From: Pseudomonas sp. PSE14
GTDB lineage: Bacteria; Pseudomonadota; Gammaproteobacteria; Pseudomonadales; Pseudomonadaceae
Reading direction: 5' to 3'
DNA: 64,000 nt
Assembly: GCF_029203285.1 (NCBI RefSeq)
Contig: NZ_CP115669.1
Span: 4,464,001-4,528,000 of the forward strand
Shown here: one piece after another, positions 54,535 through 62,904 of the stretch
Layout: every line of letters starts with the position of its first letter
Position numbering within the stretch: the first letter of the stretch is position 1
Program-made: the position numbers and the translations under genes
Notes under the pieces: generated by a model
Databases searched by the model: none
Seen by the model: only the letters and a program-made list of their open reading frames with translations
Told to the model about the DNA's origin: nothing

Positions 54535-55680
54535 ATGCGCAAGACCGCACTGCTCAGTGCCATCACCACCGCCCTGCTGGCCAGCGCCGGCGTCCAGGCC
54601 GCCGAGGCCCTGAAGGAAGTCGGCAAAGGCGAAGGCCGCCTGGACATCATCGCCTGGCCCGGCTACATCGAGCGCGGCCAGTCCGACAAGAACTACGACT
54701 GGGTGACCCAGTTCGAGAAGGACACCGGCTGCCAGGTCAACGTGAAGACCGCCGCCACTTCCGACGAGATGGTCAGCCTGATGGCCAAGGGCGGCTACGA
54801 CCTGGTCACCGCCTCCGGCGACGCCTCCCTGCGCCTGATCTACGGCAAGCGTGTGCAGCCGATCGATCCCTCGCTGATTCCTAACTGGAAGAACATCGAC
54901 CCGCGCCTGAAGGACGCCGCCTGGTACGTGGTGAACGGCAAAACCTACGGCGCGCCGTACCAGTGGGGCCCAAACCTGCTGATGTACAACACCAAGGTCT
55001 TCCCCACCGCGCCGGACAGCTGGAAGGTCGTCTTCGAAGCCCAGAACCTGCCCGACGGCAAGTCGAACAAGGGCCGCGTGCAGGCCTACGACGGCCCGAT
55101 CTACGTCGCCGACGCCGCGCTGTACCTGAAGGCGACTCAGCCGGAGCTGGGCATCACCGATCCGTACCAGCTCGACGAGAAGCAATACGCGGCCGTGGTC
55201 GAACTGCTGCGCAAGCAGCATGACCTGATCCACCGCTACTGGCACGACACCACCGTGCAGATGAGCGACTTCAAGAACGAAGGCGTCGCCGCTTCCGGCG
55301 CCTGGCCGTACCAGGCCAACGCCCTGAAGGCCGAAGGTCAACCGATCGGCACCGTGTTCCCGAAGGAAGGCGTCACCGGCTGGGCCGACACCACCATGCT
55401 GCATGCCGAAGCCCAGCACCCGAGCTGCGCCTACAAGTGGCTGAACTGGTCGCTGGAACCCAAGGTGCAGGGCGACGTGGCGGCCTGGTTCGGCTCCGTG
55501 CCGGCGGTGCCGGAAGGCTGCAAGGCCAGCACCCTGCTGGGCGGCGAAGGCTGTGCCACCAACGGCTACAACCAGTTCGACAAGATCGCGTTCTGGAAGA
55601 CCCCGGTGGCCGAGGGCGGCAAGTTCGTTCCCTACAGCCGCTGGACCCAGGACTACATCGGGATCATGGGCGGCCGTTGA
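54535..55680 (+). CDS. ydcS: polyamine-type ABC transporter substrate-binding protein, YdcS-like
   Basis: A 381-residue periplasmic binding protein with signal peptide (about 1-22, ending VQA before AEALK). The PotD/YdcS pattern is seen as DIIAWPGYIERG, FEKDTGCQVNVK and YDLVTASGDASLRLI, with aromatic ligand-site residues (YQWGPNLLMYN, GWADTTMLHAEA). Length equals, from memory, E. coli YdcS (381). It binds putrescine, spermidine or a related cation for import. GAGGGAGA lies 7 bases before the ATG. Confidence 0.9.
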   Translation: MRKTALLSAITTALLASAGVQAAEALKEVGKGEGRLDIIAWPGYIERGQSDKNYDWVTQFEKDTGCQVNVKTAATSDEMVSLMAKGGYDLVTASGDASLRLIYGKRVQPIDPSLIPNWKNIDPRLKDAAWYVVNGKTYGAPYQWGPNLLMYNTKVFPTAPDSWKVVFEAQNLPDGKSNKGRVQAYDGPIYVADAALYLKATQPELGITDPYQLDEKQYAAVVELLRKQHDLIHRYWHDTTVQMSDFKNEGVAASGAWPYQANALKAEGQPIGTVFPKEGVTGWADTTMLHAEAQHPSCAYKWLNWSLEPKVQGDVAAWFGSVPAVPEGCKASTLLGGEGCATNGYNQFDKIAFWKTPVAEGGKFVPYSRWTQDYIGIMGGR

Positions 55681-55710
55681 GGCAGGGATTTTTCCCAAGC
55701 GCCTGACAGC

Positions 55711-55808
55711 TCCCTCTCCCTTCAGGGAGAGGGTTGGGGAGAGGGAATCCAGGCCCCGTGCCTGAGGCCAGCCCTCTCCCCCTGCCCCTCTCCCTGAAGG
55801 GAGAGGGG
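55711..55808. repeat. CCCTCTCCC-family palindromic element
   Basis: Two opposed hairpins, CCCTCTCCC/GGGAGAGGG with loop TTCA (55712-55733) and CCCCTCTCCC/GGGAGAGGGG with loop TGAA (55785-55808). They lie within the 242-bp gap between the binding-protein gene and the ATPase gene of one operon. A second element of the same family is at 58714. Confidence 0.9.
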
Positions 55809-55922
55809 AGCCAGTCCCGCGCAACGCCCACCCACGAACCACATCCGTACCGATTCACCCGTATCTCAGATTCACGGGCAGGGCCCGGCCGCGCCGGATT
55901 CCTGCCCCTTGGAGCGTGCACC

Positions 55923-56951
55923 ATGACCACTCCCGCTGTTCAATTCACCCAGGTCTCCCGCCAGTTCGGCGAGGTGAAAGCCGTTGACCGGGTGTCCATC
56001 GACATCAAGGACGGCGAGTTCTTCTCCATGCTCGGCCCGTCGGGTTCGGGCAAGACCACCTGCCTGCGCCTGATCGCCGGCTTCGAGCAACCCACCGCAG
56101 GCTCCATCCGCATCCATGGCGAGGAGGCCGCCGGCCTGCCGCCCTACCAGCGCGACGTCAACACCGTGTTCCAGGACTACGCACTGTTCCCGCACATGAG
56201 CGTGCTGGAGAACGTCGCCTACGGCCTGAAAGTGAAAGGCATCGGCAAGGCCGAGCGCCTCAAGCGCGCTGAAGAAGCCCTGGCCATGGTTGCCCTGGGC
56301 GGCTACGGCGTACGCAAGCCAGTGCAGCTCTCCGGTGGCCAGCGCCAGCGCGTCGCCCTGGCCCGCGCCCTGGTGAACCGCCCTCGCGTGCTGCTGCTGG
56401 ACGAACCCCTCGGCGCGCTGGACCTCAAGCTGCGCGAGCAGATGCAGAGCGAGCTGAAGAAGCTGCAGCGCCAGCTGGGCATCACCTTCATCTTCGTCAC
56501 CCACGACCAGAGCGAAGCGCTGTCCATGTCCGACCGCGTCGCGGTGTTCAACAAGGGCCGCATCGAGCAGGTCGACACCCCGCGCAATCTCTACATGAAG
56601 CCGGCCACCCCGTTTGTGGCCGAGTTCGTTGGCACCTCCAACGTACTGCGCGGCGACATCGCCCAGAACCTCACCGGCAACGCCCAGCCCTTCTCCATCC
56701 GCCCCGAGCACATCCGCTTCGCCAACGGCGAACGCAGCGCTTCGGACATCGAGATCAGCGGCCTGCTGCACGACATCCAGTACCAGGGCGCGGCGACCCG
56801 CTACGAGATCCGTCTCGACAACGGCCAGAACCTCTGCCTCAGCCAGGCCAACAGCCAGTGGGCCGACATCGACCTCGCCCACCAGCCGGGCCAGCGCGTG
56901 ACCGCTCGCTGGGCGCGCGAGGCGATGGTGGTGCTGAACGAGGGCGCGTGA
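55923..56951 (+). CDS. ydcT: ABC transporter ATPase, YdcT/PotA-like
   Basis: A 342-residue ATPase of the polyamine/thiamine/iron subfamily. Walker A GPSGSGKTT, Q-loop FQDYALFPHM, signature LSGGQRQRVALARAL, Walker B LLLDEPLGALD, switch His in THDQSEAL, and a C-terminal TOBE domain (about 270-340). I start at the ATG at 55923, with GGAG 7 bases upstream; the frame upstream is the palindromic repeat. Confidence 0.95.
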   Translation: MTTPAVQFTQVSRQFGEVKAVDRVSIDIKDGEFFSMLGPSGSGKTTCLRLIAGFEQPTAGSIRIHGEEAAGLPPYQRDVNTVFQDYALFPHMSVLENVAYGLKVKGIGKAERLKRAEEALAMVALGGYGVRKPVQLSGGQRQRVALARALVNRPRVLLLDEPLGALDLKLREQMQSELKKLQRQLGITFIFVTHDQSEALSMSDRVAVFNKGRIEQVDTPRNLYMKPATPFVAEFVGTSNVLRGDIAQNLTGNAQPFSIRPEHIRFANGERSASDIEISGLLHDIQYQGAATRYEIRLDNGQNLCLSQANSQWADIDLAHQPGQRVTARWAREAMVVLNEGA

Positions 56952-56952
56952 G

Positions 56953-57903
56953 ATGGAACTGACGATGAATGCAGCGCTGCCGGCGGCCAGCAATGGTCCG
57001 CTGCGCCGCCTGTCCAACCTGCTCTACCGCAAGCCGACGCTGTACCTCTCGCTGCTGCTGATCCCGCCGCTGCTGTGGTTCGGCGCGATCTACCTGGGCT
57101 CGCTGCTGACGCTGCTGTGGCAGGGTTTCTACACCTTCGACGACTTCACCATGACGGTGACGCCGGACCTGACCTGGGCCAACTTCGGCTCGCTGTTCAG
57201 CGGTTCCAACTTCGACATCATCCAGCGCACGGTGCTGATGGCGGTCGCGGTGTCCATCGCCAGCGGCGCGGTGGCCTTCCCCATCGCCTACTACATGGCG
57301 CGCTACACCACCGGCAAGACCAAGGCGTTCTTCTACATCGCCGTGATGATGCCGATGTGGGCCAGCTACATCGTCAAGGCCTACGCCTGGACCCTGCTGC
57401 TGGCCAAGGGCGGCGTGGCGATGTGGTTCGTCCAGCACCTGGGCCTGGAGCCTGTACTAAACCTGCTGCTGGGCATTCCGGGGATCGGTGGCAACACCCT
57501 GTCCACCTCCAGCTTCGGCCGCTTCCTGGTGTTCGTGTACATCTGGCTGCCGTTCATGATCCTGCCGATCCAGGCCTCCCTGGAGCGCCTGCCGCCGTCC
57601 CTGCTGCAAGCCTCGGCGGATCTCGGCGCGCACCCGCGGCAGACCTTCTTCCAGGTCATCCTGCCGCTGTCGATCCCCGGTATCGCCGCCGGCTCGATCT
57701 TCACCTTCAGCCTGACCCTGGGCGACTTCATCGTGCCGCAACTGGTGGGCCCGCCGGGCTACTTCATCGGCAGCATGGTCTACGCCCAGCAGGGCGCGAT
57801 CGGCAACATGCCGATGGCCGCCGCCTTCACCCTGGTGCCGATCGTGCTGATCGCCGTGTACCTGTCCATCGTCAAACGTCTGGGGGCCTTCGATGCACTC
57901 TGA
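56953..57903 (+). CDS. ydcU: ABC transporter permease, YdcU/PotB-like
   Basis: A 316-residue inner-membrane permease with about six helices and the cytoplasmic EAA loop ([19 protein letters not shown]) that docks the ATPase. It starts 1 base after the ATPase stop. A second in-frame ATG at 56965 is an alternative start. It pairs with the next permease as a heterodimer. Confidence 0.93.
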   Translation: MELTMNAALPAASNGPLRRLSNLLYRKPTLYLSLLLIPPLLWFGAIYLGSLLTLLWQGFYTFDDFTMTVTPDLTWANFGSLFSGSNFDIIQRTVLMAVAVSIASGAVAFPIAYYMARYTTGKTKAFFYIAVMMPMWASYIVKAYAWTLLLAKGGVAMWFVQHLGLEPVLNLLLGIPGIGGNTLSTSSFGRFLVFVYIWLPFMILPIQASLERLPPSLLQASADLGAHPRQTFFQVILPLSIPGIAAGSIFTFSLTLGDFIVPQLVGPPGYFIGSMVYAQQGAIGNMPMAAAFTLVPIVLIAVYLSIVKRLGAFDAL

Positions 57904-58699
57904 GAAAGCATCCTGGGGGCTCAAAGCGGCCGCCTGGGGCGGGCTGGTGTTCCTGCACTTCCCGATCCTGATCATCTTCATGTATGCCTTCAACACCGAG
58001 GACGCGGCCTTCAGCTTCCCGCCCAAGGGCTTCACCCTGCACTGGTTCAGCGTCGCCTTCGCGCGCCAGGACGTGCTCGAAGCCATCGAGCTGTCGGTGA
58101 AGATCGCCAGCGTCGCCACGCTGATCGCCATGCTCCTGGGCACGCTCGCGGCCGCCGCGCTGTATCGCCGCGACTTCTTCGGCAAGGAAGGCATCTCGCT
58201 GATGCTGATCCTGCCGATCGCCCTGCCCGGCATCATCACCGGCATCGCGCTGCTGTCGGCGTTCAAGACCCTCGGCATCGAGCCGGGCTTCCTGACCATC
58301 GTCATCGGCCACGCCACCTTCTGCGTGGTGATCGTCTACAACAACGTCATCGCACGCTTCCGCCGCACCTCCCACAGCCTCATCGAAGCCTCGATGGACC
58401 TGGGCGCCGACGGCTGGCAGACGTTCCGCTACGTGATCCTGCCCAACCTCGGCTCGGCGCTGCTGGCGGGCGGCATGCTGGCGTTCGCGCTGTCCTTCGA
58501 CGAGATCATCGTCACCACCTTCACCGCCGGCCATGAGCGCACCCTGCCGATCTGGCTGCTCAACCAGCTGGGCCGCCCGCGTGACGTGCCGGTGACCAAC
58601 GTGGTGGCGATGCTGGTGATGATCGTGACCATGCTGCCGATCCTCGGCGCCTACTACCTGACCAAGGGTGGCGAAGGCGTGGCGGGGAGCGGGAAATGA
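57893..58699 (+). CDS. ydcV: ABC transporter permease, YdcV/PotC-like
   Basis: A 268-residue permease with about six helices and the EAA loop ([19 protein letters not shown]). It overlaps the previous gene by 11 bases, so expression is coupled. It completes the importer with ydcS, ydcT and ydcU. Confidence 0.93.
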   Translation: MHSEKASWGLKAAAWGGLVFLHFPILIIFMYAFNTEDAAFSFPPKGFTLHWFSVAFARQDVLEAIELSVKIASVATLIAMLLGTLAAAALYRRDFFGKEGISLMLILPIALPGIITGIALLSAFKTLGIEPGFLTIVIGHATFCVVIVYNNVIARFRRTSHSLIEASMDLGADGWQTFRYVILPNLGSALLAGGMLAFALSFDEIIVTTFTAGHERTLPIWLLNQLGRPRDVPVTNVVAMLVMIVTMLPILGAYYLTKGGEGVAGSGK

Positions 58700-58713
58700 C
58701 ATGGGTGCCATGC

Positions 58714-58831
58714 GCCCTCTCCCCCGCCCTCTCCCTGAAGGGAGAGGGAGTTATCCGTGCCGGCTGACACCCTGGTTTCATCCTGCACCGAACGGTCCCC
58801 TCTCCCTTCAGGGAGAGGGTTAGGGAGAGGG
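58714..58831. repeat. CCCTCTCCC-family palindromic element, second copy
   Basis: Opposed hairpins CCCTCTCCC/GGGAGAGGG with loop TGAA (58727-58748) and CCCCTCTCCC/GGGAGAGGG with loop TTCA (58797-58819), flanked by further CTCTCCCC and GGGAGAGGG remnants. It lies in the 251-bp gap between ydcV and the second aldehyde dehydrogenase gene. Confidence 0.9.
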
Positions 58832-58950
58832 AAAGCCCCCGCTCCCAACTAACAGAACCCCTCAGGCCCGCCGCCCCAAAACCGGCAGGCCCCTAAAAAG
58901 AAACACCCCAACCGAATTTGCACCACGCTCCTGAACAAGAGGACTCAACC

Positions 58951-60375
58951 ATGCAAACCAACCTGCTGATCAACGGCCAACTGGTCGCTGGCGAAGGCGA
59001 GAAGCTCGCCGTCCTGAACCCGTCCCTGGGCACCACCCTGGTGGAGATCGCCGAGGCCACCCCAGCCCAGGTCGACGCCGCCGTGCTGGCCGCCGATGCC
59101 GCCTTCGACAGCTGGTCGCAGACCGCGCCGAAGGACCGCTCCCTGCTCCTGCTGGCACTGGCCGACGCCATCGACGCCAACGCCGAGGAACTGGCCCGCC
59201 TGGAGTCCAACAACTGCGGCAAGCCCTACTCCGCCGCGCTGAACGACGAACTGCCGGCCGTGGCCGACGTGTTCCGCTTCTTCGCCGGAGCCTGCCGCGT
59301 GATGCAAGGCTCCGCCGCCGGTGAATACCTGCCGGGCCACACCTCGATGATCCGCCGTGACCCGGTGGGCGTGGTCGCCTCCATCGCACCATGGAACTAC
59401 CCGCTGATGATGGTCGCGTGGAAACTCGGCCCGGCCCTGGCCGCCGGCAATACCGTGGTGCTCAAGCCGTCCGAGCAGACCCCGCTGACCGCCCTGCGCC
59501 TGGCCGAACTGATGGCCAGCATCTTCCCCGCCGGCGTGGTCAACCTGGTCTTCGGCCGTGGCCCGAGCGTCGGCGAGCCGCTGACCACCCACCCGAAAGT
59601 GCGCATGGTGTCCCTGACCGGCTCGGTCGCCACCGGCAGCCGCATCATCGCCGGCACCGCCGACACCGTGAAGCGCATGCACATGGAGCTGGGCGGTAAG
59701 GCCCCGGTGATCATCTTCGACGACGCCGACATCGACGCTGCGGTGGAAGGCATCCGCACCTTCGGCTTCTACAACGCAGGGCAAGACTGCACCGCCGCCT
59801 GCCGCATCTACGCGCAGAAGGGCATCTACGCCAAGTTCGTGCAGAAGCTCGGCGAAGCCGTGTCCAGCATCCAGTACGGCGAGCAGGACGACCCGAACAC
59901 CGAGCTGGGCCCGGTCATCACCGAACAGCACCTGGAGCGCGTGATCGGCTTCGTCGAGCGCGCCAGGCAAGTGCCGCACATCGAAGTGGTCACCGGCGGC
60001 AAGCGTGCCGACCGTGCGGGCTTCTTCTTCGAGCCGACCGTACTGGCCGGCGCCCGCCAGGACGACGAAGTGGTCCGCCGCGAAATCTTCGGCCCGGTGG
60101 TCTCGGTCACCGAGTTCGAGGACGAAGCACAGGCACTGGCCTGGGCCAACGACTCCGACTACGGCCTGGCCTCCTCGGTGTGGACCAGTGACATCGGTCG
60201 CGCCCATCGCCTGTCCGCGCGCCTGCAGTACGGCTGCACCTGGGTCAACACGCACTTCATGCTGACCACCGAGATGCCCCACGGCGGCATGAAGCTGTCG
60301 GGCTACGGCAAGGACATGTCGATGTACGGTCTGGAGGACTACACCGCGATCCGTCACGTGATGATCAAGCACTGA
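58951..60375 (+). CDS. patD: gamma-aminobutyraldehyde dehydrogenase, YdcW/PatD-like (copy 2)
   Basis: A 474-residue NAD-dependent dehydrogenase converting 4-aminobutanal to GABA in putrescine breakdown. Blocks are [23 protein letters not shown] (Glu) and [12 protein letters not shown] with the catalytic Cys. The length equals, from memory, E. coli YdcW (474), and as in E. coli it follows ydcSTUV. The ATG at 58951 has AGAGGA 8 bases upstream. The upstream copy (52962) is closely related. Confidence 0.9.
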   Translation: MQTNLLINGQLVAGEGEKLAVLNPSLGTTLVEIAEATPAQVDAAVLAADAAFDSWSQTAPKDRSLLLLALADAIDANAEELARLESNNCGKPYSAALNDELPAVADVFRFFAGACRVMQGSAAGEYLPGHTSMIRRDPVGVVASIAPWNYPLMMVAWKLGPALAAGNTVVLKPSEQTPLTALRLAELMASIFPAGVVNLVFGRGPSVGEPLTTHPKVRMVSLTGSVATGSRIIAGTADTVKRMHMELGGKAPVIIFDDADIDAAVEGIRTFGFYNAGQDCTAACRIYAQKGIYAKFVQKLGEAVSSIQYGEQDDPNTELGPVITEQHLERVIGFVERARQVPHIEVVTGGKRADRAGFFFEPTVLAGARQDDEVVRREIFGPVVSVTEFEDEAQALAWANDSDYGLASSVWTSDIGRAHRLSARLQYGCTWVNTHFMLTTEMPHGGMKLSGYGKDMSMYGLEDYTAIRHVMIKH

Positions 60376-60399
60376 TCCTGACTACCATCAGTAGAACCC

Positions 60400-60422
60400 G
60401 GCGCCACGCCATGCGTGGCGCC
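60400..60422 (+). terminator. hairpin after the second aldehyde dehydrogenase gene
   Basis: A perfect 10-bp inverted repeat GGCGCCACGC/GCGTGGCGCC with loop CAT, 24 bases after the stop. No T-run; it may end or trim the operon mRNA. Confidence 0.55.
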
Positions 60423-60478
60423 GCACTCATCGGCCGCCCGGCCGACAACCCGCGGGCACGCCCGCAACGGAGGCAAGC

Positions 60479-60955
60479 ATGCGTCACCTCGTCAGAGCGT
60501 TTTACCTGCTGTCGCTGTTCACCTTTGCCGGTCTTGTACAGGCAGCAGAGTCACCCAAGCAGATCGTCGACGCCTACATGGCCGCGTGGAACGCCCACGA
60601 TGCCGAGAAGGCCGCCGGCTACCTGGCCAAGGACGCGGAGTACTTCGACGTCACCGTCGGCACCCCGCAGAAGGGCCGCGAAGCCGCGCGCGACAATGTG
60701 ATCAAGGTGTTCGTGGGGGCCGTGCCGGACCTGAAATGGAAGATGAATGGCAAGCCGATCGTCGACAAGGACGGCATCGCCTTCCAGTGGACCTTCAGCG
60801 GCACCAACACCGGTGCCTGGGATGCCCAGACCCCGGCCACCAACAAGCCGCTGTCGTTCGACGGCGTGAGCTACGTGAAAGTGAAGAACGGCAAGATCGT
60901 CTACCAGGGCGACTACTACGACGCCCTGGGCCTGCACAAGCAGCTCGGCTGGTAA
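60479..60955 (+). CDS. secreted SnoaL-like (NTF2-fold) protein
   Basis: A 158-residue protein with a signal peptide (about 1-22, ending VQA before AESPKQ), followed by an NTF2-like fold of the SnoaL type (IVDAYMAAWNAHDAEKAAGY, WTFSGTNTG, IVYQGDYYDALGLHKQLGW). Members are small ligand-binding or cyclase-like proteins. The ATG at 60479 has AGG 5 bases upstream. It follows the ydc-like operon by 103 bases; a link to polyamine metabolism is not shown. Confidence 0.85.
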   Translation: MRHLVRAFYLLSLFTFAGLVQAAESPKQIVDAYMAAWNAHDAEKAAGYLAKDAEYFDVTVGTPQKGREAARDNVIKVFVGAVPDLKWKMNGKPIVDKDGIAFQWTFSGTNTGAWDAQTPATNKPLSFDGVSYVKVKNGKIVYQGDYYDALGLHKQLGW

Positions 60956-60970
60956 GGCCGCCACAGAAAA

Positions 60971-61005
60971 GCAGGGCGGATAACGCTGCGCGCTGTTCGC
61001 CCTGC
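60971..61005. repeat. single hairpin of the CGTAGGGCG family (degenerate)
   Basis: GCAGGGCGGATAACGC with GCGCTGTTCGCCCTGC forms an imperfect hairpin 15 bases after the SnoaL-like gene, matching the GGATAAC variant seen at 24631. Confidence 0.65.
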
Positions 61006-61115
61006 GTAGCGACCACCAGCCCCTCGCACAGCCGCGCCTCCGGGCGCGGCCGACATTAGAAGAAAGCAGCCCCCACCTTCCCATCTGCCCTCACCCGTCA
61101 CAGCAGTCGCAAGCC

Positions 61116-62273
61116 ATGCCAACCACACTCGAAAAACGGCCCGCCAAGGCCGAGGACAACTCCAGCACCCGCTCCACCATCGAACAGGTCAAGCAACTGA
61201 TCGCTGACCTCAACGTACGTTGGACCGAGATCAGCAAGGTCTCCGAAGTCATCAAGCAGATCGCCAAGAACACCAACCTGGTGGCGCTCAACGCCGCCAT
61301 CGAAGCCGCCCGCGCCGGGGAAAGCGGGCGCGGCTTCGCGGTGGTCGCCGACGAGGTGCGCCGCCTGGCCACCCAGTCGGCCAACGCCACCGCCGACATC
61401 GGCAACGTCGTCGCCTCGATCAAGAGCGAAAGCGCCAAGGCCCTGGCCGACGTCGAACAGGCTGAACATTCAAGCCTGCTGGACACTGCCCGCGTGGTGC
61501 TGGCCAGCGAGACCCAGCGCCTGGAAGCGCGCTTTGCCGTGATGGCCACCGCGCTCTACGGCCTGAAGAACTTCCTGATCGGCATGAAGACCCGCAACCT
61601 CGGCCCGCAACGCGAGCAGATCGACGCGGTGATGCACGAATACCTGACCCGCAACCCCGACCTGCTGGCCTTCGCCTGCGGCTGCGAACCCAACGCCTTC
61701 GACGGCCGCGACGCCGAGTTCGCCAACGCACCGGGGCACGACCCCAGCGGTCGCCTCATGGCCTACTGGCACCGCGGCAGCGGCGTGGCCCAGCGCGAAT
61801 GCCTGGTCGGCTACGACAAGGCCGATGGCAGCGGCGACTGGTACCAGATCCCCCGCGACAAGGGCCGCGACGTATTCATGGAGCCCTACGAATACAGCGT
61901 CGGCGGCAGCACCGTGCTGATGACCTCGTTCATGTCGCCCATGTTCGCCAACGGCCGCTTCCTCGGCATCCTCGGCGCCGACTACACCCTGCACCAGTTG
62001 CAGGAAAGCCTCGGCAAGCTCACGCCCATGGGCAACGGCCACTACACGCTGATCTCGAATGCTGGCGTCTACGTCGCCCATCCCGACGCCCGCCGCCTGG
62101 GCGACAAGGCCGGCGAACTGCCCGCCGAAGCGCGCACCGCCATCGCCCAGGGCAAGCCCTGGGAACAGGTGAAGGGCCGCTGCGTGGAGCTGCTGCAACC
62201 CATCCGCGTGGGCGACAGCGATGCGCCCTGGGCCCTGATGATGAGATTCGAGCTGGCCCAGGCGGGGGAGTGA
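61116..62273 (+). CDS. soluble chemoreceptor: N-terminal MCP tip, C-terminal Cache domain
   Basis: A 385-residue protein with inverted architecture. Residues about 20-115 carry the MCP signalling tip ([32 protein letters not shown]). Residues about 125-385 form a dCache-like sensor ([32 protein letters not shown]). No membrane helix is found, so the sensor, normally extracellular, should face the cytoplasm. The helical stalk is very short and obvious methylation sites are lacking. The start has no strong Shine-Dalgarno sequence; it might be a shortened relic of a longer receptor, but the frame is clean. Ligand unknown. Confidence 0.85.
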   Translation: MPTTLEKRPAKAEDNSSTRSTIEQVKQLIADLNVRWTEISKVSEVIKQIAKNTNLVALNAAIEAARAGESGRGFAVVADEVRRLATQSANATADIGNVVASIKSESAKALADVEQAEHSSLLDTARVVLASETQRLEARFAVMATALYGLKNFLIGMKTRNLGPQREQIDAVMHEYLTRNPDLLAFACGCEPNAFDGRDAEFANAPGHDPSGRLMAYWHRGSGVAQRECLVGYDKADGSGDWYQIPRDKGRDVFMEPYEYSVGGSTVLMTSFMSPMFANGRFLGILGADYTLHQLQESLGKLTPMGNGHYTLISNAGVYVAHPDARRLGDKAGELPAEARTAIAQGKPWEQVKGRCVELLQPIRVGDSDAPWALMMRFELAQAGE

Positions 62274-62307
62274 CCGTCGGCAGGGGCGTCCTTCGGGCGC
62301 CGGGACA

Positions 62308-62436
62308 CGTAGGGCGTATAACGTTCGACGTTATACGCCGACTGACAGCGGTCCCCGGGCACTCCGAACCTGGCTCCGGAGCCGCCGATACGTTCGGTGT
62401 ACCGGCGTACAACCGCGAACGGTTGTACGCCCTACG
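62308..62436. repeat. paired-hairpin repeat, CGTAGGGCG family
   Basis: A 129-bp copy nearly identical in plan to that at 13342: left arm GTATAACG, right arm GTACAACCG, inverted CGTAGGGCGTA/TACGCCCTACG ends. Its right end contains the stop codon of the next minus-strand gene. Confidence 0.92.
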
Positions 62437-62761
62437 CCCTGTCCGGCAACTCGGTGATGTGGATTTCCGTCACCAGTGTCGGCTTCACCAGCGGCGTACG
62501 CGCCAGCAGTGGGCAATAGCGCGCCAGGGCACCGATCAGCTCCCACTGGGTATCCAGCGATTTCGACAACACGTCCACATCCGCCAGCACCCGCTGCCCC
62601 ACGCGCTGCAGGTGCGGGTCCGGACTGTGGCCGAGCTCCACCGACAGCTGGGTGATCAGGGTGCTGAGGTTGGTCATGTTGCGGGTGGCGAGCGCAAGGA
62701 TGTTCGCCAACAAGGCGATCTCGGATTGCGGGATGGCGACGGGCTTGGCAGGTGCGTCCAT
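62432..62761 (-). CDS. small helical hypothetical protein under a CRP/Vfr site
   Basis: A 109-residue protein predicted all-helical (IPQSEIALLANILALATRNM, LQRVGQRVLADVDVLSKSL), cytoplasmic, no known family recognised. The ATG at 62761 has GGAG 6 bases upstream. The TAG stop (62434-62432) is supplied by a CGTAGGGCG repeat, so the C-terminus may have been altered. A perfect TGTGA-N6-TCACA site lies 69 bases upstream. Confidence 0.75.
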   Translation of the reverse strand: MDAPAKPVAIPQSEIALLANILALATRNMTNLSTLITQLSVELGHSPDPHLQRVGQRVLADVDVLSKSLDTQWELIGALARYCPLLARTPLVKPTLVTEIHITELPDRA

Positions 62762-62829
62762 GCGTGCTCCGGTGGGTGATTGCGCGGTCCTTGCGCGAGC
62801 AGTGCAAGCCTAGCACCGGAATAACAAGT

Positions 62830-62845
62830 TGTGACATACATCACA
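62830..62845. promoter_or_regulatory. perfect CRP/Vfr-type site
   Basis: TGTGA-CATACA-TCACA is a perfect match to the core CRP consensus, which Vfr of Pseudomonas shares. It lies 69 bases before the start of the 62761 gene on the minus strand, a normal activator distance. Confidence 0.75.
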
Positions 62846-62867
62846 TTTCATTTTTTTGCATGACCAG

Positions 62868-62893
62868 GTCACGCGGGGCCGCCCCCGCGTGAC
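62868..62893 (-). terminator. hairpin after the old-yellow-enzyme gene
   Basis: An 11-bp perfect stem GTCACGCGGGG/CCCCGCGTGAC with loop CCGC, 11 bases after the stop. The T-run is missing, but strength and position favour termination. Confidence 0.65.
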
Positions 62894-62904
62894 CCGGTGA
62901 GGCA

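Noticed and set aside
52773-54650. Minus-strand frame of 625 codons opposite aldehyde dehydrogenase 1
   Set aside because: Antisense shadow of a clear enzyme gene; composition typical of reversed GC-rich coding DNA.
54385-55842. Minus-strand frame of 485 codons opposite ydcS
   Set aside because: Antisense shadow that also runs through a palindromic repeat.
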